A DNA stretch of 64,000 bases from CAVXWV01 sp963695415 (lineage in GTDB: Bacteria > Chloroflexota > Anaerolineae > Anaerolineales > UBA4823), in NCBI GenBank assembly GCA_963695415.1, contig CAVOGL010000012.1, positions 38,198 through 102,197 on the forward strand. Reading direction: 5' to 3'. A model generated the notes under the pieces. That model saw nothing but the letters and a program-made list of their open reading frames with translations, was not told where the DNA came from and ran no database searches. Both the position numbers and the translations under genes were made by a program. Numbering within the stretch: the first letter of the stretch is position 1; the number at the start of each line of letters is the position of its first letter. Of this stretch, positions 18,918 to 29,600 are shown piece after piece.

Positions 18918-19505
18918 CTAAGAAAAAACCAAATCACATGCCTCTGCCGGCATCCAATGGGCATCCTTGCCATCCCACTTGACATTGCAGCCGATCGGAT
19001 TAGTCATTGGGACAGACACCGGTTTTCCAGCAAGGTGTTCCGTTAACGCCTGTTCCAAATTATTGACCGTCATTTTGCTGGTCTCACGGGGATTATCCAC
19101 ACCACGTCCGGTGTAGATCAGTTTTCGATCGGCATCAAAGACGTAAAAATGAGGTGTGCGCAGGGCGCCATATGCCAGGGCTACCTCCTGCGACTTATCG
19201 TACAGGTATAGCCAGGGAAAATTGTGTTCTTCCATCCTGGCGACCATGTGATTGAAATCATCATCCGGGTGAGTGTTCTTGCTGTTAGCATTGATACCAA
19301 CAAATTTTACCCCTTGCGGCGCAAACTTTTCGACTGTACTCCTGGTAACTTCATCCGATCCAACCACGTAGGGACAGTGATTGCAGGTGAAGAATACCAC
19401 GAGTATCTTTGCATCAGCAAAATCTGCTAACGCATAAGTGTTGCCATCGGTCGCCGGTAATTCGAAAATGGGAGCCTGTTCATTAATTTGCAGTGTGAAT
19501 GCCAC
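18918..19505 (-). CDS. Thioredoxin-like/AhpC-TSA family redoxin
   Basis: A 195-residue thioredoxin-fold protein with the active site FFTCNHCPYV (Cys-x2-Cys) after an N-terminal redoxin strand (APIFELPATDGNTYAL). No signal peptide is visible, so it is cytoplasmic. Such CNHCPY proteins are widespread and mostly uncharacterised thiol reductases or peroxiredoxin relatives. It sits in the middle of the carbohydrate operon, 18 bp downstream of the GH63-like gene, which is unusual. A functional link to sugar use is not evident. Confidence 0.88.
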   Translation of the reverse strand: MAFTLQINEQAPIFELPATDGNTYALADFADAKILVVFFTCNHCPYVVGSDEVTRSTVEKFAPQGVKFVGINANSKNTHPDDDFNHMVARMEEHNFPWLYLYDKSQEVALAYGALRTPHFYVFDADRKLIYTGRGVDNPRETSKMTVNNLEQALTEHLAGKPVSVPMTNPIGCNVKWDGKDAHWMPAEACDLVFS

Positions 19506-19523
19506 TATTACCTCCGATTGTGA

Positions 19524-21281
19524 TTATTGGTTTGTGAGTAATTCGTGGGCGAGGATTAAAAACACACTGGAAGTCCAGGTGTATGCCGGATCTCTCAAAC
19601 CCTTGCCAGTCAGAGCATCAAAGTTTTCAGCGAAACCGCTCTTAGAAATCATATCACAGAAGCTCTTGCTAAGTTCGCAAGCGAGTTGATCCTCACCTAT
19701 GTCGACCAGACCATCAATCACAAACATCATCGGCGGAGCCCAGATGGGACCGCGCCAGTAACCATCTGCTTCGTAATACGGGCTTTTTGTGCTTTCTGTC
19801 GCCAGTCCATGCGGTGTCAGAAACCGGTCCGGCTGCTTCAGCCCGGCAACAAGCGACTGGAACACATCCTCGGGCAGCCGTTTCCCCAGGATTATGGGGA
19901 CATAATTGATCAGGCTGTCTCCATCAGCGACATGATGGTCACCCGACCGAGGCGAGACAAAGTGATCGCTGCGCCAGGAATGAGCCAAAAGTTTCTTTAG
20001 GAGTTCGTCCGAACGACTCCGCCAGGAGTCTGATTGATCACGCCGCCCAAGGAGACCGGCGATCTCTGAAAGGCAATCCATCATAAGCACCAGGTAAGCG
20101 CTCAGATCGGGCGATTCGACCGGACCACCTTCATCAAAGACGGTAGCGTTGTCCCAACCACTATCATTACCGTGATTATACTGAGGTATCCCATCGTCAT
20201 CATCATCGCGGTATTCGAACCACCAATCTGTCCACAAGCATAGTTTCGGGTAAATGTCTGCCAACAGGTACCGATTGATCCACTTTGTGCGTTTCATCAT
20301 CCGATTAAGCGCCCATCCCTGGACAGGTGGTTTGCAATAATTCCAAACGATGTCTGTGTCATTGACCGAATCGGGGAGCGAGCCGGACATATCCTGGTGA
20401 TCGATCGGGATCATCAGCTGGTCCCAGGCGAAAGAAGGGTGCCCGTAAACCATTGCACAAGCATTGAAGCAGTTATCCCAGCTCCACAAGTTGGACATTA
20501 TGCCTTTGGACATGAACATCGCCGGACGCTGCAAGTGACCAGCAGGAGATACCACACTTGACCAGTTCAGATATGCAGCCAGTTTGCGAGTGTTTTCATA
20601 ATCCTCAGGTGTCTCAGGTATACCTGAGAGGAAGGAATCAAAGTCATCCCTTAATCTATCTGCACTCTCGATCGTGTTCCCGAGTAATGATATCCCTTGC
20701 CAGGCGGTTCTGAATTCCTCCAGTACTGCCTCACAGACCAACGATGATGGGTCCGGAAGCAGGTCGGCGATAATTTGAGCGCTGCGTTTTTGTTGTGCCG
20801 ACCAGGGAGCATCCATCAGAACACTCCCTTCGGTGCAATATAGCATGTATCTCATCCGGTTGGAGAAGGAATTGATCTCCCAACGGTCCTGACCAACTGG
20901 CACAGCGTGATCGAAGACACCGGTGAGCATGGTCAGTCGCAGACCGGCGCTATCTCCATGAAACCTCAAACCACCGGGAGAAACCAGGCAAATAACCCCG
21001 GAACAACCCTCCCCCGTCAAATCGACCTTCTCGACACCGGCTCTGGCAGAAAAATCAACGACATCTCCATCCTTAAGCAGAGTCATGTGAAATAGATCCT
21101 GGCGGCGTGACTCGCCGTGAACTGAATTGACATATAAACCTGGCTCTTTTTCCCCAGCCACCTGGGGTCTGGCGAAATCAAGGAACGAACCCGAAGGACG
21201 GATCTCTTTATCGCCAACCAGCTGCAGCGCCAGGTAGGATCCAAATGTACTGTAAGGGAATCTGCGTAAATCGATTTCCAT
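19524..21281 (-). CDS. GH63-like alpha-glucosidase / glucosylglycerate-type hydrolase
   Basis: A 585-residue cytoplasmic enzyme with an (alpha/alpha)6 barrel. Visible family motifs are SNLWSWDNCFNA, the HGNDSGWDN loop, YWRGPIW and a C-terminal ENFDALTGKG; the Asp in WSWD and the late Glu occupy the catalytic positions known in GH63. An N-terminal beta-sandwich of about 200 residues precedes the barrel. There is no signal peptide. Gene start and neighbour overlap closely (2 bp from the Gfo/Idh gene), so it is co-expressed with the oxidoreductases. Substrate could be an alpha-glucoside or mannosyl/glucosyl-glycerate; not resolvable by eye. Confidence 0.8.
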   Translation of the reverse strand: MEIDLRRFPYSTFGSYLALQLVGDKEIRPSGSFLDFARPQVAGEKEPGLYVNSVHGESRRQDLFHMTLLKDGDVVDFSARAGVEKVDLTGEGCSGVICLVSPGGLRFHGDSAGLRLTMLTGVFDHAVPVGQDRWEINSFSNRMRYMLYCTEGSVLMDAPWSAQQKRSAQIIADLLPDPSSLVCEAVLEEFRTAWQGISLLGNTIESADRLRDDFDSFLSGIPETPEDYENTRKLAAYLNWSSVVSPAGHLQRPAMFMSKGIMSNLWSWDNCFNACAMVYGHPSFAWDQLMIPIDHQDMSGSLPDSVNDTDIVWNYCKPPVQGWALNRMMKRTKWINRYLLADIYPKLCLWTDWWFEYRDDDDDGIPQYNHGNDSGWDNATVFDEGGPVESPDLSAYLVLMMDCLSEIAGLLGRRDQSDSWRSRSDELLKKLLAHSWRSDHFVSPRSGDHHVADGDSLINYVPIILGKRLPEDVFQSLVAGLKQPDRFLTPHGLATESTKSPYYEADGYWRGPIWAPPMMFVIDGLVDIGEDQLACELSKSFCDMISKSGFAENFDALTGKGLRDPAYTWTSSVFLILAHELLTNQ

Positions 21282-21283
21282 AC

Positions 21284-22405
21284 CTAACCGATTCTCCAGG
21301 ATGCGTTTTCGATTACCTCCAGGCTGCCGCTAGATGCTGAGCGTAGTCCGGCATCCAGGATCGCCATCGCTTCGAGGTTGAAGAGCATGTCCAGGGTCGG
21401 GTGGATCGGTTCGCCGGTATCCAGGTGGTGGATATATTCCTGGGCGACATCCTGCCTGCCCTCGGGCAAAGGATCACCATCATAATATTCGACAATACCA
21501 TGACCGCGCTCGATGCGCACACGTTGGTCGGCGTAGTCGGAGACAATTGTACCGGTGGTGCCGAATACGATCGGTCCCCCCGCTACCCCATGTGAGAGGG
21601 TAGTCCACGATCCTTCGAACAAAGCGATGGCATCCGGGAATCGGACCACCATCACGGCATTGTCCTCCGCATCACCCCAGTGGCTATCAAGATTGGCTTT
21701 CATCCCTAAAGCGGCGACCGCTTGCTCGCCGATGTACCAGCGTGCGATCTTGGAGCCGTAACAACAGTAATCCAGCATGGCGCCACCGCCAGCCGCAGAT
21801 TGGTGCCACCAGGTAGCGCCGCGTTCAACGCCTGTCATCGGTGCAGCTGATTGAGAAACGCCTTCGTGTGCGGCTCCGGGCCCTAATGGTCCCGTGTGAC
21901 CGGCACGATATTTCACGTGGAGCACTTTGCCTATCAAGCCTTCATCTATCAACTGCTTTACTTTGCGCGCCTGTGGAGACCATGTTGACGGCCAGTTGAC
22001 GAGAAGCGTTGTCCCGGCTGCCTGGCAGGCGCGCACCATGCGCAGAGCGTCTGAAAGTGAGGCTGCCATCGGTTTTTCAACACAGACATGAACACCCTTT
22101 TCCGCGCAGGCTTCGACAATATCGGGATGCTGGGCGTTCTCCGAGCAGATGATGATGATATCGAACCGCTCTTTTTCAAGCATCTCGTGGTAATCCGCAT
22201 ACGCCTTGGGAACACCCAGGTTATTGAGCGCATTTTCCAGGTTCCACTGGCGTGTATAAGGAGCTGTCCTGAGTTCTGGGACAATTGGGACCGTGTCCGC
22301 GCAGGCCGCCCACTCCACCTGGGGATGTTTGGCAAACAAAGCAGCCACGTTGTTGATATGCATGTGCCCGAATCCAATGATGCCAACTCGATATTTTTTA
22401 GCCAT
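21284..22405 (-). CDS. Gfo/Idh/MocA-family NAD(P)-dependent oxidoreductase
   Basis: A 373-residue dehydrogenase of the glucose-fructose oxidoreductase / inositol dehydrogenase family. The Rossmann motif is GIIGFGHMH (8-16), the catalytic lysine lies in CVEKPM, and a C-terminal alpha/beta dimerisation domain follows. These enzymes oxidise or epimerise sugars, inositols or glycoside C3 positions. It is one of two adjacent family members in the operon, a common arrangement for glycoside oxidation pathways. The substrate is unknown. Confidence 0.9.
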   Translation of the reverse strand: MAKKYRVGIIGFGHMHINNVAALFAKHPQVEWAACADTVPIVPELRTAPYTRQWNLENALNNLGVPKAYADYHEMLEKERFDIIIICSENAQHPDIVEACAEKGVHVCVEKPMAASLSDALRMVRACQAAGTTLLVNWPSTWSPQARKVKQLIDEGLIGKVLHVKYRAGHTGPLGPGAAHEGVSQSAAPMTGVERGATWWHQSAAGGGAMLDYCCYGSKIARWYIGEQAVAALGMKANLDSHWGDAEDNAVMVVRFPDAIALFEGSWTTLSHGVAGGPIVFGTTGTIVSDYADQRVRIERGHGIVEYYDGDPLPEGRQDVAQEYIHHLDTGEPIHPTLDMLFNLEAMAILDAGLRSASSGSLEVIENASWRIG

Positions 22406-22467
22406 GATAATCTCCTATTCTTTTAATTGAACTTTATTGTTTATTTTCTCGATTTCAATTTATTTAG

Positions 22468-23563
22468 TTAGAACCAGACTTCTTTACCCTCAGCAGCAGA
22501 GCGGTACAAAAGTTCCAACGTTTTGACCACGTTCAGGACTTCCTCGCGCTTCACAACCATCTCTTCTTCTCCTTCGAGCACTTTAAGGAAGTTGGCAATC
22601 ATGCCATAGTGACCCGGGAAAACATAATCCGGATCAGAAAAGACCTTGGGCGTCACCTCAACCTGGTATGGACCCAGGTTCTCCATCAATTTCACATTCG
22701 GGAGTTCCAGCCCACCTTTAGTACCGGCGATGCGGATATAAAACTCTTCCGGTAAATTGACGGCCCATGAAGCTTTGAACCCAATTGTGACGTCATTTTC
22801 CAGGCGAATGAAGCCGGCGGCGAAATCTTCAACATCGAATTCGGTGTAATGGTAATCGCGCGGGGTAAAGACACCGATTGGGGCGCCGCTGTCTGCAAGG
22901 GATACCATCAAACCTTCGTCGATGTCCCCAAATTTGGTGTACGTCATGCAGCTGGCACTCACGACCGGGATGTTGCCGATAATCCAATACAGTAAATCGA
23001 GCACATGAACGCCTAAATCGCAGATCGGTCCACCGGCATTATGCTCCATCATGTGGAAGAAACCCCAGGTAGGCACGCCTCGACGCCTGACCGCAGAGAC
23101 CTCGGCATAATAAACATCACCCAGCTTCCCCTCCAGGGCGATATCTTTCGCAGCCTGGAATGATTTCATAAAACGTAAGGATTGGCTGGTGTAAAGCACC
23201 TTGCCGACAGAATCCGCTGTTTCGTACATCTCCACAGCATCCGCATGCGTCAAGGTAAGCGGTTTTTCACAGAGGACATTCGCCCCAGCTTTCGAGCGCG
23301 GCGATCGTCCAGGGTTTGTGGTATACGTTGGGCGTGCAAACAGAAACGATGTCCGGCTGCAGCTGTTCAAGCATCAGCTGAGGATCGCTGTAGTGGTTAG
23401 CAATGCCGTATCTCCTGGCAGTTTCCTCGGCAGCGTTACCACGCACATCCGCAACGCCTGTTATCTCAACCTCATCCCCCAATGCCTTCCATGCTGGGAT
23501 GTGGGCGGCATTGGCAATCATGCCTGTGCCAATTACTGCAACTTTATATTGTTTTTTGTTCAT
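22468..23563 (-). CDS. Gfo/Idh/MocA-family oxidoreductase, interrupted by one frameshift
   Basis: The start codon ATG 23563 opens the Rossmann motif VAVIGTGMIANAAHIPAW. The frame breaks near 23290: WTIAALES should continue into AGANVLCEKPL, and does so after removing one T from the TTT at 23290-23292 (plus strand). The catalytic EKP lysine and the whole C-terminal domain follow. With one base corrected the protein is about 365 residues and normal. It pairs with the related gene at 21284. The break is more likely an indel error than decay because nothing else is damaged. Confidence 0.85.
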
Positions 23564-23719
23564 GATTTTTTCCTTTTTTATTCTATGAGATTTGCTTTGA
23601 CTCGTAATCAAATATTACGGTGTTTCAAAATCAGGTTGATCATATCCTGATCCATCCGCCTTCAGTTTCAGGAAGTTCTGCCGGGTATGTAAAAGTATTA
23701 CAGCGGATGGGAACTGTCT

Positions 23720-25953
23720 TCACTGTTTTTCTACTAGGCGAGAACTATCACGCAGAAATAAAAAACGAGTTTCCCACCGGTCCATTTCCAGAACGAATGA
23801 AGACACATCAGTCGCCAGTTGGTCTCCTAAATATGCATCAAATATATCTTTTGGAGATGGAATACTTATCGTCTTAAATCCAGTCGATTGGCTGTAGATC
23901 GCGAGAAATGATTTGTTTGACCAAACCATATCCCCACCATCAGCATATAAATGCACTCCAGCATATCGAGCAATATTCTGCATCAACTGCCAATCCAACA
24001 CCGGTGCTGCGCTGTAAATCGATTTCCATCCAGGAAATTCTTTGACTACCAAACCCGGTTTACCTGTATTGGTTAGTCTTCCAAGCCTAAGGTTTCAGGA
24101 TCACTCACAAAGAAAGTTGTTGAAACTCTGGTGTCTGGCATATATTGGATTTTAGGATGTTCCAAATACTGTTCGCGGTTAATGCCTGTGCCATAATGGA
24201 AGCCAGTTGGAAGTCCTAAAGTTAATGAGGTGATCGAAATTAGTGATTTCTACATTTAATTCTTCAAAAACATTTTGGATTCCAAATTCTAACCCAGTAA
24301 GGGATTTCATATTATCCAGGGATGCCTGCTCGATCATCCAGGAAACCGGGAGCATAACACCAAAGGATCGTTGCTCTCCATTGCTTTTACTACCTGATCG
24401 ATCACCTTGCGGTGGTTTTCAGGACACATAAAAGCAATTCGTCATGATAAAAAGCTTGTAATGGGCAGATTGGGGTTTGCCAACTCATTAATTTCCAACG
24501 TATCAAATGGAGCCCCTATCCTGCTGATGTGCCAATTACGGAATATCTTCTGAACCGCATTGTGTAATCCTTCGTGCGGAGCCTGGAAATGTATTGCTTT
24601 TTGGCTTACAACAAAGGCGATCTCTGAAGATGAATTCCTGTCCATACCGATTAACTGGTTCTCAATTTTTAAAATACGGCGGATTGGTTCAACTAGCTCT
24701 GGAGCGAAAAACCAACCTTCGTCAGTTAAGTCCATCCACCAGAACGCTGTCCCTGTTGACAATGCATACGCTGCATCTTTTTTCATCATTTCAATCGTCC
24801 CAGTTATAGTCTCTGGCTGGCTGATATGAGTTTTCCAGTTGACCGATCGAAGGAGTCCAAACAGTTTTACAATCGATCTCGTCAAAATGAATTTTCCCTG
24901 CACGGCGGATCGTTTCGGCTAGAGCTTGAGGAGCATGGTAACCACCTTCGCCACGATATCCATAGGCATGGGGACTGGCAATTAAATCAACATATGGAGA
25001 AGCTAAAACCGGTTCTAAAGCATAATGCCCATTAAGTTGAGGTCTGGGCATATTGCTGAACTGGTATCCGTAGAAAATACAGGTTACTTTGGGTCAGGTA
25101 AAGCTTTCTTCACCGATTTACAAATCGAAACTATGCTGTCAGCTGTAGCCTGGCTGAAACATATCGAATAATCGATCGCAGGCCGATTAATTTTGGGATC
25201 ATAAAATTCACCACAAGAAATCGCATACGTTCGCCAGGTGAGGGACATTTCAGCTAAATCGAAGTCAACTCTCTCCCCCATGCACTCGATAAAGCATCAG
25301 GATCATTCTTGTATTCCCGACGCAACCAATGACGGAAATCGTTTTGCGCCGCAGGAGAATAATCAGACATCGCCCCAAAAGAATATTCATGCCAGTGAAA
25401 CCACTCACAAAACAAACCATCACAAAGATGCCAACCCCAGATCTGGTCAGCGTAATCCATTGATTCACAATGTTTGATTGATTGCGGAGATAGCTTGCCC
25501 CAGCTTGATTCCGCCAAATACGTAGAATGGAAAGAATGTAAGGTAACTCCATGCAAATTCACTTCATGACCAAGGTATGGCACTGCTGCAGGATTAGAGA
25601 TTAAAGGATTGCGTGGGAGACCTGTCTTAATATCCACGAGCAGGTCAATCTCATCCGGATTCCCCAAACCCCACCATGGAAATGCTTGATTGGCGAAATT
25701 TATCCGCGGCATAAAAAAGCGCCGGGGATTCTTTGAACGTAATTTGTGATAAATCCATCAAGCTCGTGAAAGCATATTCACCCAATTCCACCCACCAGTA
25801 CCCGGGAACAGAAAACGTAAACAATTTAAATCCAGCTTCTAAGAATGTATCAACGTACCTTGGCCCAACATAAGCTGTGGTTGAGACAACAGGACAATCA
25901 TTAATCGTAACCACAGGTTGATCTTTGATAACCTGTACTTTACTAATTGTCAT
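23720..25953 (-). pseudogene. Decayed glycoside hydrolase, GH42/beta-galactosidase-like
   Basis: Recognisable pieces lie in order on the minus strand but in shifting frames: 25953-25651, 25712-25254, 25281-25084, about 25090-24791, 24903-24442, then a poorly readable stretch, then 24052-23720. They include GYWWVELGEYAF, DGLFCEWFHWHEYSFGAMSDYSP and DFRHWLRREY (typical of GH42-type barrels), HFDEIDCKTVW, GTAFWWMDL, and a C-terminal glutamine-amidotransferase-like or beta domain (HLYADGGDMVWSNKSF). At least five frameshifts are needed to read it, far more than in neighbouring genes, so true decay is likely. It sits where an extracellular or cytoplasmic glycosidase of this operon would be expected. 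Confidence 0.7.
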
Positions 25954-26054
25954 TATCAAACCTTTCCGTAAATATTAATGCTAATACAGTCAGAAAAGAG
26001 AAATAAATTCAGAAGCAGGATTAGAATAAGATAGAACAAAAGTTGCTACTTTTT

Positions 26055-26913
26055 CTAGCCTTTTAATCCGGTTAACGCGATACCCTCAACGATGAAGCGT
26101 TGGAAAACCATATAAAAGATCACCGGAGGTAATGCTGCCAGCAGAGAGGCGGTAAGGACAATTTCAGGCGGAGTCCAGGACTGAACACCAGATATTTCGA
26201 TACAGCCAGGCTGACTGTGTACCATTGGGCTTTCGAGTTGATAACCAGGGGCCAGATGAAATTACCCCAGGCGAACATGAACCCTAAAACACCCATCGTG
26301 ACCAATCCATTCGAAGAGAGCGGGAGAGCGACGAACCGGTAGACACCAAAGTGGGTGGCACCATCCACCCTGGCTGCATCGAGCAAGTCTTTGGGGAGGT
26401 TCTCCATGAACTGACGTAGCAGGAACAGTGCAAACGCCGATGCCATCCCGGGTATCGCCAAACCCTGGATTGAATTTAACCACCTGAGCTCAGCCACGAT
26501 CCGGTAGGTTGGGATCAAAGTGACCACAAACGGCACCATCAAGGCAGAAAGAGCCAGGATAAACAGGAAATTTTTTCCAGGGAATTCGTACTGTGCGAAT
26601 TCATATGCTGCCATGGAGCAAATCAGCAGCATTCCTGTGATTTGAAGGATAGCGTAGGCGGATGAAACAACGTAGGAGCGCAGGAAATCAAACTCACTAA
26701 CCACGATCTCAATGTTATGGATCCCAGCGCTTAAGGAAGAAGGATAAGGCGGGGATTTAAAGATATTGGCTGTCCAGGATCAGTAAAGACAACATTAAAC
26801 ATCCACCACACCGGAAAAACAGTGAATATGAACCACACAATGGCGATTATCCAAACAATTATATTGCCGGGTCTGAAAAACCTGCGTACGGATGATTTAT
26901 TTTTTTTAGCCAT
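26055..26913 (-). CDS. Sugar ABC transporter permease, MalG-like, with two frameshifts
   Basis: Starts at ATG 26913 (basic tail RRFFRPGN, then first membrane segment). The frame changes near 26735 (LNPR then PYPSSLSAGIHN) and again near 26190 (KYL then SGVQSWTPPEIVLTASLL), and ends at TAG 26055-26057 with the family tail RFIVEGIALTGLKG. The EAA loop (LLDAARVDGATHF) is intact. Length after correction is about 285 residues, normal for CUT1 permeases. It follows its MalF-like partner by 9 bp. Two single-base problems suggest indel errors, though real inactivation cannot be excluded. Confidence 0.8.
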
Positions 26914-26922
26914 GTTAACCTC

Positions 26923-27828
26923 TTATAACCGCTCAGAATAACGCTGGCGGAAGCGGAACTGGAACAGCGTGATGATCAAAACCAAAACTAAAAGAATCCA
27001 TGCATACGCAGAGGATTGACCGAATTTCAAACTGCCAAATGCCCGACCCATAATATCCATAACCGGGAACATCATGCCCTGTAAGGGACCGCCATAAGAT
27101 GTGTATGATGATTGGGTGAGTAACCAGGGAACATCGAAGATTTGAAGGGCAGATATGAACCCGTTTACGATCACCAGGAAGAGCACGGGTTCGAGCTGAG
27201 GGATGGTGATATAGAGCGTCTTGTGCCAAAAATTAGCCCCATCGATCTCCGCGGCTTCGTAATATTCTTCAGGGATACCTTTTAAACCAGCCAGGAGGAT
27301 GATCATGTTGAAACCAGTCGAGCGCCACACATCCACAATCACCACAGAGCAAATCATAAACTTTGGATCGGTCAACCAGTTGATCGACTTCCCCCCCAAC
27401 CCCACGATAATCCGGTTTAGCATCCCAAAATCAGGAGTCATGATCCAGCGCCATACCGCCGCGGTCAGGAATAGAGGAATTACCGTTGGCAAGAAGTATG
27501 CACTTCGGAAGACGTTGGCAGCAAATCCGGTGAAGCGGTTGACGAGCATTGCCAGGCCGAATGCGATTGTGATCCCGAAGAACATTGTTATGATCACGTA
27601 CTTGATCAGGTTAAGGAATGCTTTTGTAAAATAACGTGATGTAATCACTTTTACGTAGTTCTCGATGCCAACGAATTCGGCAGGATGCACGCCATCCCAT
27701 TCCTGGAAGCTGATATAAAAACCATAAATGAGTGGGATCAGGTAAAAGACGATGAACAGTATGAAAAACGGGGCAATCATGGCGTAATTTGGCCAATATG
27801 ACCAGATTGGTTTACGTGTCTTTTCCAT
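26923..27828 (-). CDS. Sugar ABC transporter permease, MalF-like (CUT1)
   Basis: A 301-residue permease with six membrane segments and the EAA loop YYEAAEIDGANFWHKTLYI. It lacks the LplB-type tail, so it belongs to the general MalF/UgpA group, unlike the two other importers in this window. It lies between the binding protein (27959) and the second permease (26913), forming the importer that feeds the downstream glycosidases and dehydrogenases. Confidence 0.92.
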   Translation of the reverse strand: MEKTRKPIWSYWPNYAMIAPFFILFIVFYLIPLIYGFYISFQEWDGVHPAEFVGIENYVKVITSRYFTKAFLNLIKYVIITMFFGITIAFGLAMLVNRFTGFAANVFRSAYFLPTVIPLFLTAAVWRWIMTPDFGMLNRIIVGLGGKSINWLTDPKFMICSVVIVDVWRSTGFNMIILLAGLKGIPEEYYEAAEIDGANFWHKTLYITIPQLEPVLFLVIVNGFISALQIFDVPWLLTQSSYTSYGGPLQGMMFPVMDIMGRAFGSLKFGQSSAYAWILLVLVLIITLFQFRFRQRYSERL

Positions 27829-27958
27829 TTTTATTTCCGTGGTTTATATCGACCAGGACCGGGAAGTTATCCGGTCCTGGTCCTGTTAACTTAGTGTTTC
27901 ATCAAAGTTTTCGGAGAACTTCAGGATGAAATTGTGAGTACACTGGTTTTGGAATACC

Positions 27959-29284
27959 TTATCCAGCCAGAATTTCATTGATCGCGGGGATCATCTCAGC
28001 TGCCGCGTCTGCCGGGCTCATTGCTCCTGTGTCAACCAGTGAACCGTAGTCCACCTCGGGCTGTCCGAAACCGGTGGCAACTTTCTTCATGAAGAGGGTT
28101 TCATCCACCGCAGTATTGAAAGCTGCCCCAGTCAACTGTACCAACCAGTTATCCATCACATCTGGTTGGGCGAGAGCTTTATCATTCGCCATCAAGCGAC
28201 CAATGCCAGCCGCCCATTTGGCTTCCTGTGGGTAATCACTGATGAATGACGCCCACTTCCAGGCAGCATCTTCGTTCCCTGATGGGCAGAGACCGGTGAA
28301 CTCACCACCGCGGATGGTGCCCTTCCAACTCTCTGTCTGCCCTGGGATTTGCACGGCATCGTACTCCAAACCCTGGCTTTCAACGGCTTCGTCCAGCGTC
28401 GGAGCCAACCATGGACCCATCGAGACAAAGGCGAGCTGGTTAGTCATAAAGAGGTCAGATGTGGCTGTGTCATACATGTAGGAGCCAACCAGGTAAGGTT
28501 CGAGGCTCTTGGCATATTCGAATAGAGCTGTATAGGCTTCGACCGTCAAAGCGGTTTCCTTGCCATTTTCCTTGATTCGCTGTTTCGAAGTACCTTCTAC
28601 GCCGCCGTAGTAGTGCAGCTGGCACCAGTCATTGCCAAGGATCTTTCCATTGCCCTTGAAGCCAGCAGCTGTCACCTTTTCCAACTGGCTGGTGAAATCA
28701 GCCCAATCTTTGACTCCAGCCGCCGGGTCGATACCAGAATCCTTCAGGACTTTGAGGTTGCGGTACAGAATACATGCGTACGCTGAGAAAGGCAGACCCC
28801 AAACTTTTCCTTCCTGGATACAAGGATCCATCGCTCCTTTATTGAATTGGGTTGTGAATTCATCTGACATTGTGTTCCAATAGGGCGCCATGTCAGCTAG
28901 AGCGCCAATCTCAATCAGATCACCGCCCACGCCCAACTGGATCTGGATCGAGTCGGGGAGTTCACCAGTGCTTGCCCCAGCCACCAATGCTGCCAGGATA
29001 TCTGAGCCAGGCTTCCCCGTCAGGTTTATCTTGATGCCGGGGTTATTGTCTTCAAACTCAGCAATGAAACCATTGAAAATTTCTAACGGCTTCCCAACTG
29101 CATAGTCATTGAAGGTCCAGAACTCCAGGGTTACTTCCTCCTGTGAAGGGGGTTGGGCACCGGGTTCTTCACCACCTTCGGGTGCAGGCTCCTCAGCCGT
29201 GCCACCGCAGGCAGCCAACAAAGCTGCGCCTGAGGCGATACTCGCCATTTTGATGAAATCTCGCCGGCTTATGTTTTTAGACAT
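27959..29284 (-). CDS. Sugar-binding lipoprotein with Tat-type signal (CUT1)
   Basis: A 441-residue family 1 solute-binding protein. The signal has the twin-arginine motif SRRDFIK (6-12) followed by a lipobox LAAC with lipidated Cys26, so it is probably exported folded and membrane-anchored. A Glu/Pro/Gly linker follows. TAGGAGAAG precedes the ATG. It is the first gene of a roughly 15-kb leftward carbohydrate operon, driven by the promoter at 29509-29537. Confidence 0.92.
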   Translation of the reverse strand: MSKNISRRDFIKMASIASGAALLAACGGTAEEPAPEGGEEPGAQPPSQEEVTLEFWTFNDYAVGKPLEIFNGFIAEFEDNNPGIKINLTGKPGSDILAALVAGASTGELPDSIQIQLGVGGDLIEIGALADMAPYWNTMSDEFTTQFNKGAMDPCIQEGKVWGLPFSAYACILYRNLKVLKDSGIDPAAGVKDWADFTSQLEKVTAAGFKGNGKILGNDWCQLHYYGGVEGTSKQRIKENGKETALTVEAYTALFEYAKSLEPYLVGSYMYDTATSDLFMTNQLAFVSMGPWLAPTLDEAVESQGLEYDAVQIPGQTESWKGTIRGGEFTGLCPSGNEDAAWKWASFISDYPQEAKWAAGIGRLMANDKALAQPDVMDNWLVQLTGAAFNTAVDETLFMKKVATGFGQPEVDYGSLVDTGAMSPADAAAEMIPAINEILAG

Positions 29285-29490
29285 TTTTCTTCTCCTAAAT
29301 ATATTCAGTTCGGTTTATTTTATGGTTAATCAAACTTTTTCGGGATGGGGAGTAAATTCAAGAGAAATCAATCAGTTGGGAACCTCCTTTCCTGATTCTC
29401 AGGTAAACTAAAAACCACTAGACCTGATATGACGGAATGATTATTAAAGCCCAGGCATGTAGAACTGAATCCCCCATATTGCCTAATCTT

Positions 29491-29507
29491 TAATTAATCA
29501 TTAATTG
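29491..29507. promoter_or_regulatory. Palindromic operator candidate at the operon start site
   Basis: TAATTAAT-C-ATTAATTG is an almost perfect inverted repeat (one mismatch) placed directly downstream of the -10 box, over the predicted transcription start. That is a classic repressor position. The cognate regulator is not in this operon. Confidence 0.45.
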
Positions 29508-29508
29508 A

Positions 29509-29537
29509 ATCATAAATGATAATTTTTTACTTGTCAA
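29509..29537 (-). promoter_or_regulatory. Consensus promoter of the large carbohydrate operon
   Basis: On the minus strand TTGACA (29537-29532) and TATGAT (29514-29509) are separated by an ideal 17 bp. It lies about 225 bp upstream of the binding-protein ATG (29284), giving a long leader in which I recognise no riboswitch. The region between the two divergent genes (29285-29600) holds this promoter and the adjacent palindrome. Confidence 0.75.
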
Positions 29538-29600
29538 TAAAAACTCGTGAATTACTTTTTTTGTAAGATATATCGTTAATGTTACAGTTAACCATAGAGA

